Positions 31,064 to 40,617 of a stretch of 64,000 bases of DNA are shown one piece after another. Source of the stretch: Mesorhizobium australicum (lineage in GTDB: Bacteria > Pseudomonadota > Alphaproteobacteria > Rhizobiales > Rhizobiaceae); assembly GCF_900177325.1 (NCBI RefSeq), contig NZ_FXBL01000004.1:3534001-3598000 (forward strand), read 5' to 3'. Below the pieces are notes generated by a model. The model did not search any database, was not told the origin of the DNA, and was given only the letters and a program-made list of their open reading frames with translations. Every line of letters starts with the position of its first letter. Positions within the stretch are counted from its first letter, which is position 1. A program made the position numbers and the translations under genes.

Positions 31064-32514
31064 GCCGCCCTCCCCGTCAGCGCGACGCGGACTTCGTGAT
31101 GATCGGAGAAGGGATGTGTGACCGAGCCGACCGTCTGGCCTTCCTCATGCCCTTTGCCGGCGACGATCAGCGTGTCGCCGGCGCCGAGCAGGTCGATCGC
31201 ATGACGGATCGCCTCGCGGCGGTCGCCGATCTCGATCGCGCGGGGCGCGTTGGCGAGGATCTCGGCGCGGATGGTCGCAGGAACCTCGGAGCGCGGATTG
31301 TCGTCCGTGACGATGACGATGTCGGCAAGGCGGGTGGCGATGCCTCCCATGATCGGACGCTTGCCCTTGTCGCGATCGCCGCCGCAGCCGAACACGACGA
31401 CCACCTTGCCGGTGGTGAACGGCCGCACTGACAGGAGCACGTTTTCCAGCGCCTCGGGCTTGTGCGCATAGTCGACATAGACCGGCGCACCGCTACGCGT
31501 CGTGCCGACGAGGTCGAGCCGCCCGGGCGCGCCCTTGAGATGTTCGAGCGCGGCGAGCGCAGTCTCGGCCTTGATGCCGGTCGCCATGGCGAGGCCGGCG
31601 GCCACCAGCGCGTTCGACATCTGGAAATCGCCGGCGAGCGGCAGGTCGACCTCGTAGAGCGCGCCGGAGAACTCGATCTCGGCGCGCTGGCGATGACGTT
31701 CGTGCTCCAGGCGCTTAAGGCGCAGGAAATCGCCGTTGCGACCGACCGTGAGCACGATGCGACCGGCCTTGTTCGCCGCGGCGACCGTCGGCTCGGACCA
31801 CGCGTCGTCGGCGAAGATGACCGCCGGCGCGCCCTTGGGCAGCAGCGTGTCGAACAGGCGCAGCTTGGCGCGGTGATAGTCCTCGACCGTCGGATGGTAG
31901 TCCATGTGGTCGCGGCCGAGATTTGTGAAGCCGGCGGCCGAGAGCTTCACGCCGTCGAGGCGGCGCTGGTCGAGCCCGTGGCTGGAAGCTTCCATCGCGG
32001 CATGGGTGACGCCAGCGTCGGCCAGTTCCTTAAGCAGGAGGTGCAGAGCAACGGGATCGGGCGTCGTCAGCGTGCCGTAGTCGTCACGGCCGGGCGCCAC
32101 GACGCCCGTCGTGCCGATGCTAGCCGCCTGAAGCCCGGCATGCGCCCAGATCTGGCGCAAGAAGGACACGACCGAGGTCTTGCCGCTCGTGCCGGTGACG
32201 GCGGCCATCGTCGCCGGCTGCGCGCCGTAGAACCGCGCGGCGGCGAGCGCGAGCGCATGCCTCGGATCGTCGACACGCAGGATCGGAACCGGGAGGTCGC
32301 CGAGCGCGGCGTTGCGCGCGGCGATGATGGCCGACGCGCCCTTCGCGGCCGCATCGGCAGCATAGGACGCGCCGTCAGCCTTCGTCCCGGTCAGGGCGGC
32401 AAAGAGGAAACCGGGCGCGGCGGCGCGGGAATCCGCGGTCAGCCCAAGCACTTCGACGGACGCGGTCGAGCCGTCGCCCAGCGGCAGAATTCCGGCAAAA
32501 TCCTTCAGATGCAT
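31060..32514 (-). CDS. murE: UDP-N-acetylmuramoyl-L-alanyl-D-glutamate--2,6-diaminopimelate ligase
   Basis: A 484-residue Mur ligase. P-loop [15 protein letters not shown] lies near residue 110. The DDNPRSE motif near residue 400 is the specificity signature for meso-diaminopimelate rather than lysine, as expected for a Gram-negative wall. ATG 32514 with AGG upstream was preferred to a TTG five codons earlier. It follows ftsI after a 42-bp gap and overlaps murF. Confidence 0.95.
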   Translation of the reverse strand: MHLKDFAGILPLGDGSTASVEVLGLTADSRAAAPGFLFAALTGTKADGASYAADAAAKGASAIIAARNAALGDLPVPILRVDDPRHALALAAARFYGAQPATMAAVTGTSGKTSVVSFLRQIWAHAGLQAASIGTTGVVAPGRDDYGTLTTPDPVALHLLLKELADAGVTHAAMEASSHGLDQRRLDGVKLSAAGFTNLGRDHMDYHPTVEDYHRAKLRLFDTLLPKGAPAVIFADDAWSEPTVAAANKAGRIVLTVGRNGDFLRLKRLEHERHRQRAEIEFSGALYEVDLPLAGDFQMSNALVAAGLAMATGIKAETALAALEHLKGAPGRLDLVGTTRSGAPVYVDYAHKPEALENVLLSVRPFTTGKVVVVFGCGGDRDKGKRPIMGGIATRLADIVIVTDDNPRSEVPATIRAEILANAPRAIEIGDRREAIRHAIDLLGAGDTLIVAGKGHEEGQTVGSVTHPFSDHHEVRVALTGRAA

Positions 32515-32556
32515 CAAATGCCTGTTCAAGAAACGTTGCCCCCGATCCCCCGGGAA

Positions 32557-34278
32557 TCACTGTGAAGAAACAAGCAACGCCTCATTTGTTTGACCGAATT
32601 CGGGCTTCACGCCAAGCAGTGACGCCGAACGGCGGATGATGTTGGAGACGATCGGTGCGGCGTTGAGGCCAGCGGTGGCGCCCATGCCGGGCTTTTCCGG
32701 CTTCGGCTCGTCCACGATCGACAGCACGATGTATTGCGGATCGTCCATCGGGAACGCAGCGACGAAGGCGTTGAAGCGGACGTTTGTGGAATAGCGTCCG
32801 TTGACCACCTTCTCGGCGGTGCCCGTCTTGCCGCCCACCCGATAGCCGGGAACGGTGGCGCGCTTGCCCGAGCCGCCTGGTGCGGTCGCGTTCAGCAGAT
32901 AGAGATAGCGCATGTCGGCGGAGGTCTTGTCGTTCACCACCTTGGTGGCGCCGGCCTTGGCCTGCTCTTCCGTCCGCGGCAGGAGGGTCGGGTTCATCAG
33001 GTAGCCACCGTTCATCAGCGCGGCGGCACCGACGGCGGTCTGCAGCGGCGTGGTGGAAAAGCCGTGCCCGAACGACGCCGTGATCGAATGCACCTTCTTC
33101 CAGACCTTCGGCTCGGACGGCCTGGCGACCTCGGGCAGCTCGATCGTCATGCGGTCGAGCAGGCCCATGCGGTGAAGGAACTCGCGATGCCCCTCGACGC
33201 CCACCACGTCGGCTTCGCGGGCAGAGCCGATGTTGGAGGAGTAGATAAACACTTCCGGCACGGTGAGCACCCTGCCCTTGCCGTGGAAGTCGCGGATCGT
33301 CTGCCGGCCGATGGTGATTGGGCGCGTCGCATCGAAGCGGCTCTGCAGGGTCACTTTGCCGGAATCGAGCGCCATCGCTGTGGTGAAGCTCTTGATGGTC
33401 GAGCCCATCTCGAACGTTCCTGCCGTCATGCGGTTGAACTTGTCCTTGTCGTGGGCGCCGACCGGATTGTTGGGGTTGAAGTCCGGCACCGAGGCCATCG
33501 CGACGATCTCGCCGGTCTTGGCGTTGAGCACGACCGCGCCGGCGGCGATCGCATGGTAGCGATCCAGCGCATTCTTCACCTCGTCGCGGACGATGTGCTG
33601 CACGCGGATGTCGAGCGTGGTGCGGAAGGGGGTGAGGTTGCCCGAGGTGGCGAGCCCAAGCTCGCGCAGGTCGGCGAGGCCCTGGCTGTCGATGTATTTC
33701 TCAAGCCCTGCGATGCCCTGGTTGTCGATGTTGACGAGGCCAAGGATATGCGAGGCGGTCTCGCCACCCGGATAGAACCGCTTCGTCTCGGTGCGGAAGC
33801 CGATGCCAGGCAGGCCGAGCGCCATGATGTTGGCCTGCTGCTTCGGCGAAAGCTGCCGTTTCAGCCAGACGAACCCCGCGCCGCTTTTGAGCTTGTTGTA
33901 GGTCTGCTCCGGCTCAAGGTCGGGCAGGACAGTGGAGAGAAGCTCCAGCGTCTCATCGGGATCGATGATGTTCTTCGGCTCGGCATAGAGCGACGCCGTC
34001 TTGATGTCGGTCGCGAGCACTTCGCCGTTGCGATCGACGATATCGGGGCGCGCGGCGAGGCCGCGCACGGTCGGCGCAACGGCCGCACCGGGCTCCTGCA
34101 GCCCGAGATAGACGAGGCGGCCGGTGATCACGCCGTAGATGCCGAAGAAGATCCCCATCGTCATCAGCACGCGGTTCCTCGTGCGCCCGCCGGCCTTGCG
34201 GCGCGCGTCAACCACGATCGAAGCGGCGGGAGCGGTCGGGGCGGCATCAGGCTTCGAGGCAAAGAGACGCTTTATCAT
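32557..34278 (-). CDS. ftsI: Septal peptidoglycan transpeptidase FtsI (PBP3)
   Basis: A 573-residue class B penicillin-binding protein cross-linking septal peptidoglycan. A short cytosolic tail and one transmembrane helix (about 35-55) are followed by a pedestal domain. The transpeptidase domain has Ser293-x-x-Lys296 (GSTIKSF), SSN (YSSNIG) and KTG (GGKTGTAEK). The ATG at 34278 shares a base with the ftsL stop; a GTG one codon upstream is possible. It pairs with FtsW in the divisome. Confidence 0.96.
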   Translation of the reverse strand: MIKRLFASKPDAAPTAPAASIVVDARRKAGGRTRNRVLMTMGIFFGIYGVITGRLVYLGLQEPGAAVAPTVRGLAARPDIVDRNGEVLATDIKTASLYAEPKNIIDPDETLELLSTVLPDLEPEQTYNKLKSGAGFVWLKRQLSPKQQANIMALGLPGIGFRTETKRFYPGGETASHILGLVNIDNQGIAGLEKYIDSQGLADLRELGLATSGNLTPFRTTLDIRVQHIVRDEVKNALDRYHAIAAGAVVLNAKTGEIVAMASVPDFNPNNPVGAHDKDKFNRMTAGTFEMGSTIKSFTTAMALDSGKVTLQSRFDATRPITIGRQTIRDFHGKGRVLTVPEVFIYSSNIGSAREADVVGVEGHREFLHRMGLLDRMTIELPEVARPSEPKVWKKVHSITASFGHGFSTTPLQTAVGAAALMNGGYLMNPTLLPRTEEQAKAGATKVVNDKTSADMRYLYLLNATAPGGSGKRATVPGYRVGGKTGTAEKVVNGRYSTNVRFNAFVAAFPMDDPQYIVLSIVDEPKPEKPGMGATAGLNAAPIVSNIIRRSASLLGVKPEFGQTNEALLVSSQ

Positions 34279-34652
34279 CACCGCACGACTCCGCCCGTTG
34301 TCACCTTGTCCGTCCTGCCTTCCGCCATGCCGTCGACACGCGGAGACGGCATGATCTCCATCTCGACCGGCTTTGCGGGCAGTTCGTCGACGCCCACCAC
34401 CTGGTGCGCGTCGAGCGGCGCGAGCTGCAGCTCGTCCTGGTAGATCTCCGTCAGCTTCTGCAGACGCGCCGGCTGCGTGAGCAGGCTCCAGTCGGCCTTC
34501 AGGATCGTCAGCGAATCCTGCTCGAAGCGGATCATCGCCTCGATCTTGCGCACCTCGGAGAGCTGCGCCTCGACCTGGTGCTTGGTGTTGTAGGTGAAGG
34601 CGGCTCCCGCCACCATCACCGCGATCAGAACGATGTCGGTCGTACGGAACAC
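34278..34652 (-). CDS. ftsL: Cell division protein FtsL
   Basis: A 124-residue bitopic protein. One transmembrane helix (about residues 5-23) is followed by a leucine-zipper-like coiled coil (QLSEVRKIEAMIRFEQDSLTIL). A short tail includes the family motif LTQPARLQKLTE. It links FtsQ to the FtsWI synthase. Sequence conservation is low across bacteria, so the call rests mainly on topology and on position between rsmH (5 bp gap) and ftsI (1 bp overlap). Confidence 0.9.
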   Translation of the reverse strand: MFRTTDIVLIAVMVAGAAFTYNTKHQVEAQLSEVRKIEAMIRFEQDSLTILKADWSLLTQPARLQKLTEIYQDELQLAPLDAHQVVGVDELPAKPVEMEIMPSPRVDGMAEGRTDKVTTGGVVR

Positions 34653-34657
34653 AGGAA

Positions 34658-35674
34658 CTACCTCTCGTCCGGCTGGCGAATGTCGGGAAGGTCGGGAAGC
34701 CCGAACAGCGAAAGATCCTCGCGACGCGGTGTGGCTCCGGTGCGCACAGCGCTGCGCAGCTTAGCGGAACGGGCGCGGGGATTGCGCTCGGCCTCGGCGT
34801 CGGACGCCGCGACCACCTGCGCCGGCTTCTCGAATGTCGCCGGGATCACCTGCGCCTGCGGCAGGTGGCGCGAGCCGCCGCCCTGCGACGACCGATCGGC
34901 GAGGAAGCGCTTGACGATGCGATCCTCGAGCGAATGGAAGGTGACTACCGCGAGCCGCCCGCCGGGCTTCAGCGCTCGCTCGGCTGCCATAAGCGCCCGC
35001 GAAAGCTCGCCGAGCTCGTCGTTGACGTGGATGCGCAGCGCCTGGAAGACGCGGGTTGCCGGATGGATCCGATCCTTCGGATTGCGCCCGACGAGGGCCT
35101 CGATTGCCTGCGCGAGATCGAGCGTCGTTGCGAAGGGCTTTGCCGCACGCCGCTTCTCGATCATGCGGGCGATGCGGCCGGCATGCCGCTCCTCGCCGAG
35201 GAAGCCGAAGACGCGGGCGAGGTCGCCCGGCTTGTACGTGTTGACCACGTCGGCGGCGGTGACGCCGCGCTGCGCCATGCGCATGTCGAGCGGACCATCA
35301 TTCCGGAACGAGAAGCCGCGTTCGGCCTCGTCGATCTGCATCGACGACACGCCGATATCGAGCACGACGGCATCCAAAAGCTGGCCCGCATGCTCGTCAA
35401 GGCGCGAGAACGGCCCGTGCACCAGCCTGAGCCGGCCGGCCGAGGCGGCTTCAAGCGCACGACCGTCGGCGATCGCGTTCGGATCCCGGTCGATCGCCAC
35501 GACGTCGGCGCCGACATCGAGGATAGCCCTGGTGTAACCGCCCGCCCCGAAGGTTCCGTCGACCACGAGCATGCCGGGGCCGGCCTGGAGCGCCGCCAGC
35601 ACCTCGTCTAGAAGCACCGGAATGTGGCGGACCGGTCCGCCACCGGCGTCGGAAACGCCGGGGTCCGCCATCAT
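34658..35674 (-). CDS. rsmH: 16S rRNA (cytosine(1402)-N(4))-methyltransferase
   Basis: A 338-residue SAM methyltransferase (MraW) modifying C1402 of 16S rRNA. N-terminal [13 protein letters not shown], motif [26 protein letters not shown], and the C-terminal [16 protein letters not shown] are all present. Two adjacent ATG codons (35674 and 35671) overlap the mraZ stop. The first is better spaced from GGAG. Full length. Confidence 0.95.
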   Translation of the reverse strand: MMADPGVSDAGGGPVRHIPVLLDEVLAALQAGPGMLVVDGTFGAGGYTRAILDVGADVVAIDRDPNAIADGRALEAASAGRLRLVHGPFSRLDEHAGQLLDAVVLDIGVSSMQIDEAERGFSFRNDGPLDMRMAQRGVTAADVVNTYKPGDLARVFGFLGEERHAGRIARMIEKRRAAKPFATTLDLAQAIEALVGRNPKDRIHPATRVFQALRIHVNDELGELSRALMAAERALKPGGRLAVVTFHSLEDRIVKRFLADRSSQGGGSRHLPQAQVIPATFEKPAQVVAASDAEAERNPRARSAKLRSAVRTGATPRREDLSLFGLPDLPDIRQPDER

Positions 35675-36135
35675 TCCGAGGCTCCGGACGAGCCCGCCTG
35701 AGCGGCCTGCCGAAGAGAGGTGAGCCGGGCCCTTACCTGCGCCAGATTCTGCCGCATGCGCTCCGGTTCCCAGATCTGGAAGAACTGTCCGCGCCCGAGG
35801 AACCCGACTTCCGAGGTGATCCCCGTATGCTCGCGGATGAAATCGCTCATCGTGATGCGCCCGTCCCCGTCCAGCTTCAGGAAGGTCCCCTCCCCGTGCA
35901 CATAGGCGGACATGTCGTCCGCAGTCCGCAGAAACGGGTTCGTCTGCTCCAGCTGCCGCTCGTAGCGCTCCAGGAGGTCCATTCCGCCGACGTCCAGCGC
36001 CGGCTCGTCCAGCGCCCGCAGGGCATAGAGCTCGTGATAGCCGCGCTTTGCCGCGAGCGCGCGGAAGGCGCCGGGAACGGAGACCCGTCCCTTGGCATCG
36101 ATCCTGTTCACCGCGCTCGACAAAAAACGATCCAT
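35671..36135 (-). CDS. mraZ: Transcriptional regulator MraZ
   Basis: A 154-residue double AbrB-like DNA-binding protein. Each half carries a SpoVT/AbrB swapped-hairpin motif: [16 protein letters not shown] at residues 10-25 and [17 protein letters not shown] in the second half. MraZ autoregulates the dcw operon by binding TGGG-type direct repeats upstream of itself. Such repeats are present 174-197 bp ahead of this gene. It is the first gene of the dcw cluster. Confidence 0.95.
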   Translation of the reverse strand: MDRFLSSAVNRIDAKGRVSVPGAFRALAAKRGYHELYALRALDEPALDVGGMDLLERYERQLEQTNPFLRTADDMSAYVHGEGTFLKLDGDGRITMSDFIREHTGITSEVGFLGRGQFFQIWEPERMRQNLAQVRARLTSLRQAAQAGSSGASE

Positions 36136-36308
36136 GCGCCGGTATCGTCCCGCTTCCGTTCATTTCGCCGTCCGCGCTTGCGCGCAGTCCCTCGAGAGCC
36201 CCACCGCCGCTCGAAATCAGGACATGCGTTCCTCCGCGCGCGGACCTTGCCACCGCGCGTTCGGGACACATGGAACCCGTCACCGAAACGAAGTCTTGAT
36301 TGCACTCA

Positions 36309-36338
36309 TGGGATAGCATGGGACAGAATGGGCGTCAA
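36309..36338 (-). promoter_or_regulatory. mraZ (dcw) promoter with three TGGG MraZ boxes
   Basis: On the minus strand TTGACG (36338-36333), a 17-bp spacer, and TATCCC (36315-36310) with an upstream TG form a good extended -10 sigma70 promoter. It would give a leader of about 168 nt before mraZ. On the plus strand TGGG occurs at 36309, 36319 and 36329, exactly 10 bp apart, spanning from the -10 to the edge of the -35. The E. coli MraZ operator is described as TGGGN repeats separated by 5 nt, the same period. Repression by promoter occlusion is inferred. Confidence 0.68.
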
Positions 36339-36767
36339 AGGGAAATGGCCGTTTCCACCGGACCCGAGATGTCGAACGACAGCTTCGGTCAAGCTTCCGA
36401 ACGTTTATGAGCGATTAAGGCTAACGAACCGTTATTGCCCAGATTCTCCCGGCTCTTACCGGCCGTTGCAGGCAGTGCCGCGGTCCGACGGTGTGGCAGA
36501 TCGACGACCCTGAGGATTATCCTCGACTGTAGCTGCGAGCCTGTCGTGGAGCGTGTGGGCGATGCTTGAGGCACCGATGAAGGGCGGCCGCGCGCGCTCT
36601 TGACGCAACGTCATGGCAACGACACACTGCCTCCGGACCTGCTTGATCGCGGGCACACTGATCGATCAGTAGTCCTGCAGCACGAGCGGAGATCCTGGTA
36701 CGAGGACAAAGCGGCAAATGGGCCTCAACGTCACCGGACTAGGCAGCCATCAGCAAAGGTCTTCTCG
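36339..36767. other. Non-coding stretch between dcw promoter and secreted protein gene
   Basis: About 430 bp with no convincing gene, tRNA or repeat. A possible plus-strand promoter for the next gene is TTGACG (36600-36605) with CACACT (36623-36628) at 17 bp, but the -10 is poor. Short open frames here lack ribosome sites and protein-like composition. Confidence 0.5.
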
Positions 36768-37220
36768 ATGCAACGACCGGCTTTTTTCCTCACGCTCTGT
36801 TCGTCGGCCTGGCTGTTGACGGCGCAGGCCTTCTCCGCAGCCACTGTCAACGGCGAGTATTACGAGGAAAGGGTCTCGGCGACCTGTCCCGACTATGGCG
36901 GATTTTGCCGGCTGGATTTTTCGGCGACTCCGGCTGGCAAGGAACTGACCCTCGAACGGGTCGGCTGCCATCTCCAGGTCAGCAATGAACCGGTGATCTC
37001 GGCGTCGATCGGCGTTGCGACCACTCCGGGAGGCCCGCCGAAGCGAGTTTTTCCGCTCGCCTTCCCGCAAACGCTCCAGACCACAAACTATCGTTTTTAC
37101 AACACGAACGAAGAGATCAAGTTCATGATAGGCCAAGGTCGCTACCCGTTCGTCCTTGCCGAATACCTCAATGCGGCCAACGGCAGCATGCTGTGCGTGA
37201 TCATAGGGACACTGAAATAG
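36768..37220 (+). CDS. Secreted hypothetical protein (150 aa)
   Basis: A 150-residue protein with a clear signal peptide (MQRPAFFLTLCSSAWLLTAQ, cleavage near residue 24). The mature part has four cysteines: VSATCPDYGGFCRLDF early, VGCHLQV and SMLCVIIG late. They could form two disulfides in the periplasm. The predicted strand-rich pattern resembles a small beta domain, but I recognise no family. It stands alone between the dcw promoter and rnpB, on the opposite strand to both. Confidence 0.6.
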   Translation: MQRPAFFLTLCSSAWLLTAQAFSAATVNGEYYEERVSATCPDYGGFCRLDFSATPAGKELTLERVGCHLQVSNEPVISASIGVATTPGGPPKRVFPLAFPQTLQTTNYRFYNTNEEIKFMIGQGRYPFVLAEYLNAANGSMLCVIIGTLK

Positions 37221-37260
37221 CTTCGCGGGAATTCCCCAGATCGATGGTGCAGGCATCGTC

Positions 37261-37291
37261 GCAGGGCGCGGATTAAACCGGAACGCCCTGC
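37261..37291. repeat. Inverted repeat between secreted protein gene and rnpB
   Basis: GCAGGGCG (37261-37268) and CGCCCTGC (37284-37291) form a perfect 8-bp stem with a 15-nt loop that could pair further (CGG/CCG). It lies 41 bp after the secreted-protein stop. It may end that transcript, but no T-run follows, so it would be a weak terminator. Confidence 0.4.
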
Positions 37292-37369
37292 CGACGCCGC
37301 CGATCCTCAAGTCCGCGTGACGAAGGATCACGCTATTGGCTCGAAAACCGCCATTGTCCGGCGAAAAAG

Positions 37370-37771
37370 CGCCAGCCGGCCTGTAAGCCGGGTTCTGTAT
37401 GGCCGCGTGATCCTTGCGGACCGCGCGACGCGGTGGCCATTCATCTTCGGCGGCCATTGCTGGACGCCTGACGCAACCCACCCGGACGACTGGGCCGGAA
37501 ACAGCCTGCGGGTTTCCCCGCGCGTCGTCCCTATTCGGTTTTGCTCCCGGTGGGGTTTGCCATGCCGCTCCCGTTGCCGGTCGCGCGGTGGGCTCTTACC
37601 CCACCCTTTCACCCTTGCCGCGCCCTAAGGCGAGGCGGTCTGCTCTCTGTGGCACTTTCCCTGGGGTCGCCCCCGCCGGCAGTTGGCCGGCACCGTGTTT
37701 CCATGGAGCCCGGACTTTCCTCGACCGCAGCCTTTCGGCTCTCGCGGTCGCGGCCACCCGGCCGGCTGGCG
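37370..37771 (-). ncRNA. rnpB: RNase P RNA, bacterial type A
   Basis: About 402 nt on the minus strand. The ends pair as helix P1 (CGCCAGCCGGCC near 37771 with GGCCGGCTGGCG near 37370). The conserved core GAGGAAAGTCCGGGC lies at 37722-37708, and the 3' signature ACAGAACCCGGCTTA at 37398-37384. P1 is directly followed by TTTTT, which together act as the terminator. The RNA is the catalytic part of RNase P, trimming tRNA 5' ends. End positions are accurate to a few bases. Confidence 0.93.
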
Positions 37772-37843
37772 TTGCGCATAAAGGCGTTCCCCGCGCGAAT
37801 TGCAAGGCTGCTCACGGGATTTCCGCCGGCCAGCGGCGCGTCA

Positions 37844-38605
37844 TCAACCGTTCAGATGGCGCTTCACTTTCGAGCAGTAGGCGGCCGAGACCGGGTTCAT
37901 GCGCTTGGCACCATGGCCGGCGTTGTATTTCAGGATCGTACCGCAGGTGGTCCCGCCGCCGAGCTTGTGCGCCATGCCGAGATATTTCATCCCATATTTG
38001 ATGTTGGTCTCGGGATTGTAGAGCCCCTTCAGCGAGCCGGAATAGCCGAGGCCGCGCGCCGTCGACGGCTTGATCTGCATCAGCCCGACCTCTCCGGCAC
38101 TGCCGCGGGCGTTGACGCGGTAGTTGCTCTCCACGCGGATCACGGCGTGCGCGAGCGACACCGGTACGCCATAGGTTGACGCATAGCGGGCGATGATATC
38201 GCCATAGCTGCCCGAGGCGCGGCCGCCCGTCACCGTTTCCCCCTTTCGCGCCTTGGCGACCAGTTCGGGCCGCTTGCCGACCGGGATGGAGCCAGTGGTT
38301 TGCCCGTCGACCTCGCGCGGAGAGAACAGGCCGCGATCGTCGAAGCTGACGACGGTGCGCCCCTTGCCGTCGAACGCGACCTTCTTCGCGGCGGAGGCCG
38401 ACTGATGCGGGACAACCGCCGACATGCGACCGCGCCCCACCGGCGCAGCGGCTACGCCGCGTGTCACCTCACCCTTCCGCGACTTCTCCTTGGCGGAAAC
38501 TGCCACTTGAGAGGTCGTATATGCATTTCCCGGCGCCTCTTGCGCGGACACAGAAAAACTCATCATGCTGGCAGCAACAGCTGCCGCAATGGTCACCTTC
38601 ATCAT
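37844..38605 (-). CDS. Lytic transglycosylase domain protein (SLT family)
   Basis: A 253-residue periplasmic lytic transglycosylase. A signal peptide (1-21, ...SVSAQE) is followed by a variable basic linker. A C-terminal goose-lysozyme-like domain starts near residue 133. Catalytic Glu159 lies in AVIRVESNYR, then GEVGLMQIKPSTARGLGY, NIKYGMKYL and LKYNAGHG. It cleaves the glycan strand with formation of anhydro-MurNAc. It is followed on the same strand by rnpB. The 190 bp upstream hold no other gene. Confidence 0.9.
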   Translation of the reverse strand: MMKVTIAAAVAASMMSFSVSAQEAPGNAYTTSQVAVSAKEKSRKGEVTRGVAAAPVGRGRMSAVVPHQSASAAKKVAFDGKGRTVVSFDDRGLFSPREVDGQTTGSIPVGKRPELVAKARKGETVTGGRASGSYGDIIARYASTYGVPVSLAHAVIRVESNYRVNARGSAGEVGLMQIKPSTARGLGYSGSLKGLYNPETNIKYGMKYLGMAHKLGGGTTCGTILKYNAGHGAKRMNPVSAAYCSKVKRHLNG

Positions 38606-38794
38606 GTATTGTTGTTCTCTTTACAGATATCGGCCTTTGCCTGATCGCGCCGATATAGTTGAAATTGCCGAAGTCATTTTCGCATGCTTCGACGGCTGGA
38701 CAGGAGGCGATCTCGCAGCCCATTGCGCCGCCAATTTGGTCCAGGAAATAACATTTGAAAACAGAGAGAAATATTTCGGCAGGGTTGGTTTTTT

Positions 38795-39562
38795 CTAACC
38801 CAACGGCAGTTCTGGCAGTTCGCCGACCAGCGCCGTCAGCAAAGCGTGGGTCTCCGCATCCACAACGCCGTCGACCTTTCCGCGACGGAAATGCAGCTGG
38901 AAAGCCTCGACGACCGTCTTGGTGGCCGCATCGAAACGCCCAGTGATTTCAATTCCATAACCGTAGAGGTTCAGCATGGACTGTACACACTCTACCCGCG
39001 CGCCCTCGTCGCCGGGAGCGATCGGATCGGCGGCGGCAACCGCAACTGCCCCTGGCATATGCCCCACTCCCCCCGCGTGGAGCCTCTCCCACGGAAACGC
39101 GGGGCCCGGGTCGATTTTTCGTCCCGGCGCAACATCGGAATGGGCGAGAATTTGCGCGGCCGGGACGTCGAGACGAGCCGAAATATCACGGCAGAGTGCG
39201 ATGACGGCCTCGATCTGGACGTCGGGAAACGGCGGATGGCCGGCCAGCGGCCCCGGATTGACGACCTCGATCCCGATCGAGCGCGAGTTGATGTCGGTCG
39301 CTCCCTGCCAGGAACTGCGGCCGGCATGCCATGCCCGGTCGGCCTCGCGCACCATCTGGACGACGCTGCCGTCCTCATGGACCAGGTAATGGGAGGAGAC
39401 TTCGCTGGCCGGGTTGCACAGCCATTCCTCCGCCGCCCCACCCGTCTCCATGCCGGTATAGTGGAGGATGATGATATCGGCGCGCGACACGCCCCGCCGC
39501 GGACCGAAATTCGGGGAGACCCTCACCTCCGCGCCCACGAAATCGGCGACGAACCCGCTCAT
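38795..39562 (-). CDS. N-acetylmuramoyl-L-alanine amidase (Amidase_2) with peptidoglycan-binding domain
   Basis: A 255-residue AmiD/AmpD-type zinc amidase cutting the MurNAc-L-Ala bond. The T7-lysozyme-like domain has zinc ligands His34 (ILHYTG), His141 and Asp151 (HSDVAPGRKIDPG). A C-terminal PG_binding_1 helical domain covers about 180-245 (QSMLNLYGYGIEITGRFD). No signal peptide is seen, so it may be cytosolic, for recycling muropeptides, although a non-classical export cannot be excluded. It overlaps the DjlA-like gene by 4 bp. Confidence 0.9.
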   Translation of the reverse strand: MSGFVADFVGAEVRVSPNFGPRRGVSRADIIILHYTGMETGGAAEEWLCNPASEVSSHYLVHEDGSVVQMVREADRAWHAGRSSWQGATDINSRSIGIEVVNPGPLAGHPPFPDVQIEAVIALCRDISARLDVPAAQILAHSDVAPGRKIDPGPAFPWERLHAGGVGHMPGAVAVAAADPIAPGDEGARVECVQSMLNLYGYGIEITGRFDAATKTVVEAFQLHFRRGKVDGVVDAETHALLTALVGELPELPLG

Positions 39563-40269
39563 ACCCGTGCGAGCGTCTGTTCGATCGCCTCGAACGCGAC
39601 ATTGATCGCGGCGAGCCGCCGCGTGGCGATGGCGATGAATTCCTCGGGCATGCCCCGGGCGATCAGTCGGTCGGGATGATTCTGCGACACCAGCGTCCGG
39701 TAGCGCCGCCGTACCTCGTCCAGCGACGCGGACGTCGGCACGCCAAGCACCTGATAGGGGTTGGCGCCCGTGGCAAGCGTGTGCCGCGCAAGGATGCGGT
39801 CGAACTCACGCTCGCTGAAGGCAAAGATCTCGGCCGTGCGCCTCAGGAATCCGACCTCGCGCTCGTGCACGAATCCATCGGCTTTGGCGATGTGGAACAG
39901 GCCATCGAGGATGTCTTCCAGCACCTCAGCGCGGTCGGAGTCCTCGTTGAAGAGCGAGGCCATCTTCGCCGCATAGGCCTCGAAGCCGGCGATATCCTCT
40001 TTCGCGAGATCGTAGAGCCGCGCGACGTTGCGGACCTGCTCGGCCGGAACGGAGAAAATCTGCTGGAAGGCGCGCACCTCGTCCTGGGTGACGATGCCGT
40101 CGGCCTTCGCCATCTTGGCCGACAGCGCGATCATGGCGATGGAGAAGGCAACCTTGCGGCGCAGCGCCGGGTCGCCTTCGAACACCGTGCGAAGTGCTTC
40201 GATCACACCCGAAAAGGCTGTGCCCGAAACTCGCGAGACGAAATCGCCAAGGCGCGACCAGATCGACAT
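39559..40269 (-). CDS. djlA: DjlA-like co-chaperone (TerB plus J domain)
   Basis: A 236-residue protein. Residues about 30-150 form a TerB-like helical bundle (AMIALSAKMAKADGIVTQDEV, IAKADGFVHEREVGFL). A C-terminal J domain carries HPD (VSQNHPDRL) near residue 205 and would stimulate DnaK. The N-terminus lacks the membrane helix of E. coli DjlA. Coupling to the amidase gene (ATGA) is a conserved rhizobial arrangement as far as I recall. Confidence 0.85.
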   Translation of the reverse strand: MSIWSRLGDFVSRVSGTAFSGVIEALRTVFEGDPALRRKVAFSIAMIALSAKMAKADGIVTQDEVRAFQQIFSVPAEQVRNVARLYDLAKEDIAGFEAYAAKMASLFNEDSDRAEVLEDILDGLFHIAKADGFVHEREVGFLRRTAEIFAFSEREFDRILARHTLATGANPYQVLGVPTSASLDEVRRRYRTLVSQNHPDRLIARGMPEEFIAIATRRLAAINVAFEAIEQTLARV

Positions 40270-40358
40270 TGCGCTGCAATACGACGAAACCTCGCCTGAG
40301 GCGAGACCCCGCGGCCGGCATGACGGCGACCCAGTGTCGCAAACCCGCCATACGAAAA

Positions 40359-40382
40359 AGGGCCGGGACGAACCCCGGCCCT
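40359..40382 (-). terminator. Terminator of small lipoprotein gene
   Basis: A 9-bp perfect stem AGGGCCGGG / CCCGGCCCT with a 6-nt loop. On the minus strand it is followed by TTTT, 20 bp after the lipoprotein stop at 40402. It isolates that gene from djlA. Confidence 0.82.
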
Positions 40383-40401
40383 GTCGTTCAACCGTCCGGC
40401 G

Positions 40402-40617
40402 TTACTCGCTCGGAGCGGGCGTGGTGGGCGTCACAGGCTGCATCTCTTCAGCAGGCGCCTGCGGAGCCGGGGTCGGCGTTGCAGCCGGATCGGACGGAGC
40501 CGGGGTGGTCTGCGCCGGCGGATCGACGCTCTGCGTCGTCGTGGTGTCGGTATCACTGCAGGCGGCAACGCCGAACAGGGCGACAGCGGCGGCGGAAGCA
40601 AGGATCAGTTTCTTCAT
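40402..40617 (-). CDS. Small Pro/Thr/Ala-rich lipoprotein
   Basis: A 71-residue protein with a lipoprotein signal peptide and lipobox FGVAAC (Cys20). A low-complexity tail rich in Pro, Thr, Ala and Gln follows (PTPAPQAPAEEMQP), probably unstructured in the periplasm or tethered to the outer membrane. AGGAGA precedes the ATG, and a strong terminator follows, so it is a single-gene transcript. No function is known. Confidence 0.75.
   Translation of the reverse strand: MKKLILASAAAVALFGVAACSDTDTTTTQSVDPPAQTTPAPSDPAATPTPAPQAPAEEMQPVTPTTPAPSE

Noticed and set aside
36280..36309. A nine-codon leader frame (ATG at 36309) before mraZ, as an attenuator peptide
   Set aside because: The ATG abuts the predicted -10, so the transcript would start downstream of it.
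34658..36319. One long minus-strand frame that would fuse an upstream extension to rsmH through mraZ
   Set aside because: The extension reads through mraZ in another frame and begins inside the promoter; mraZ and rsmH each have their own overlapping start and stop.
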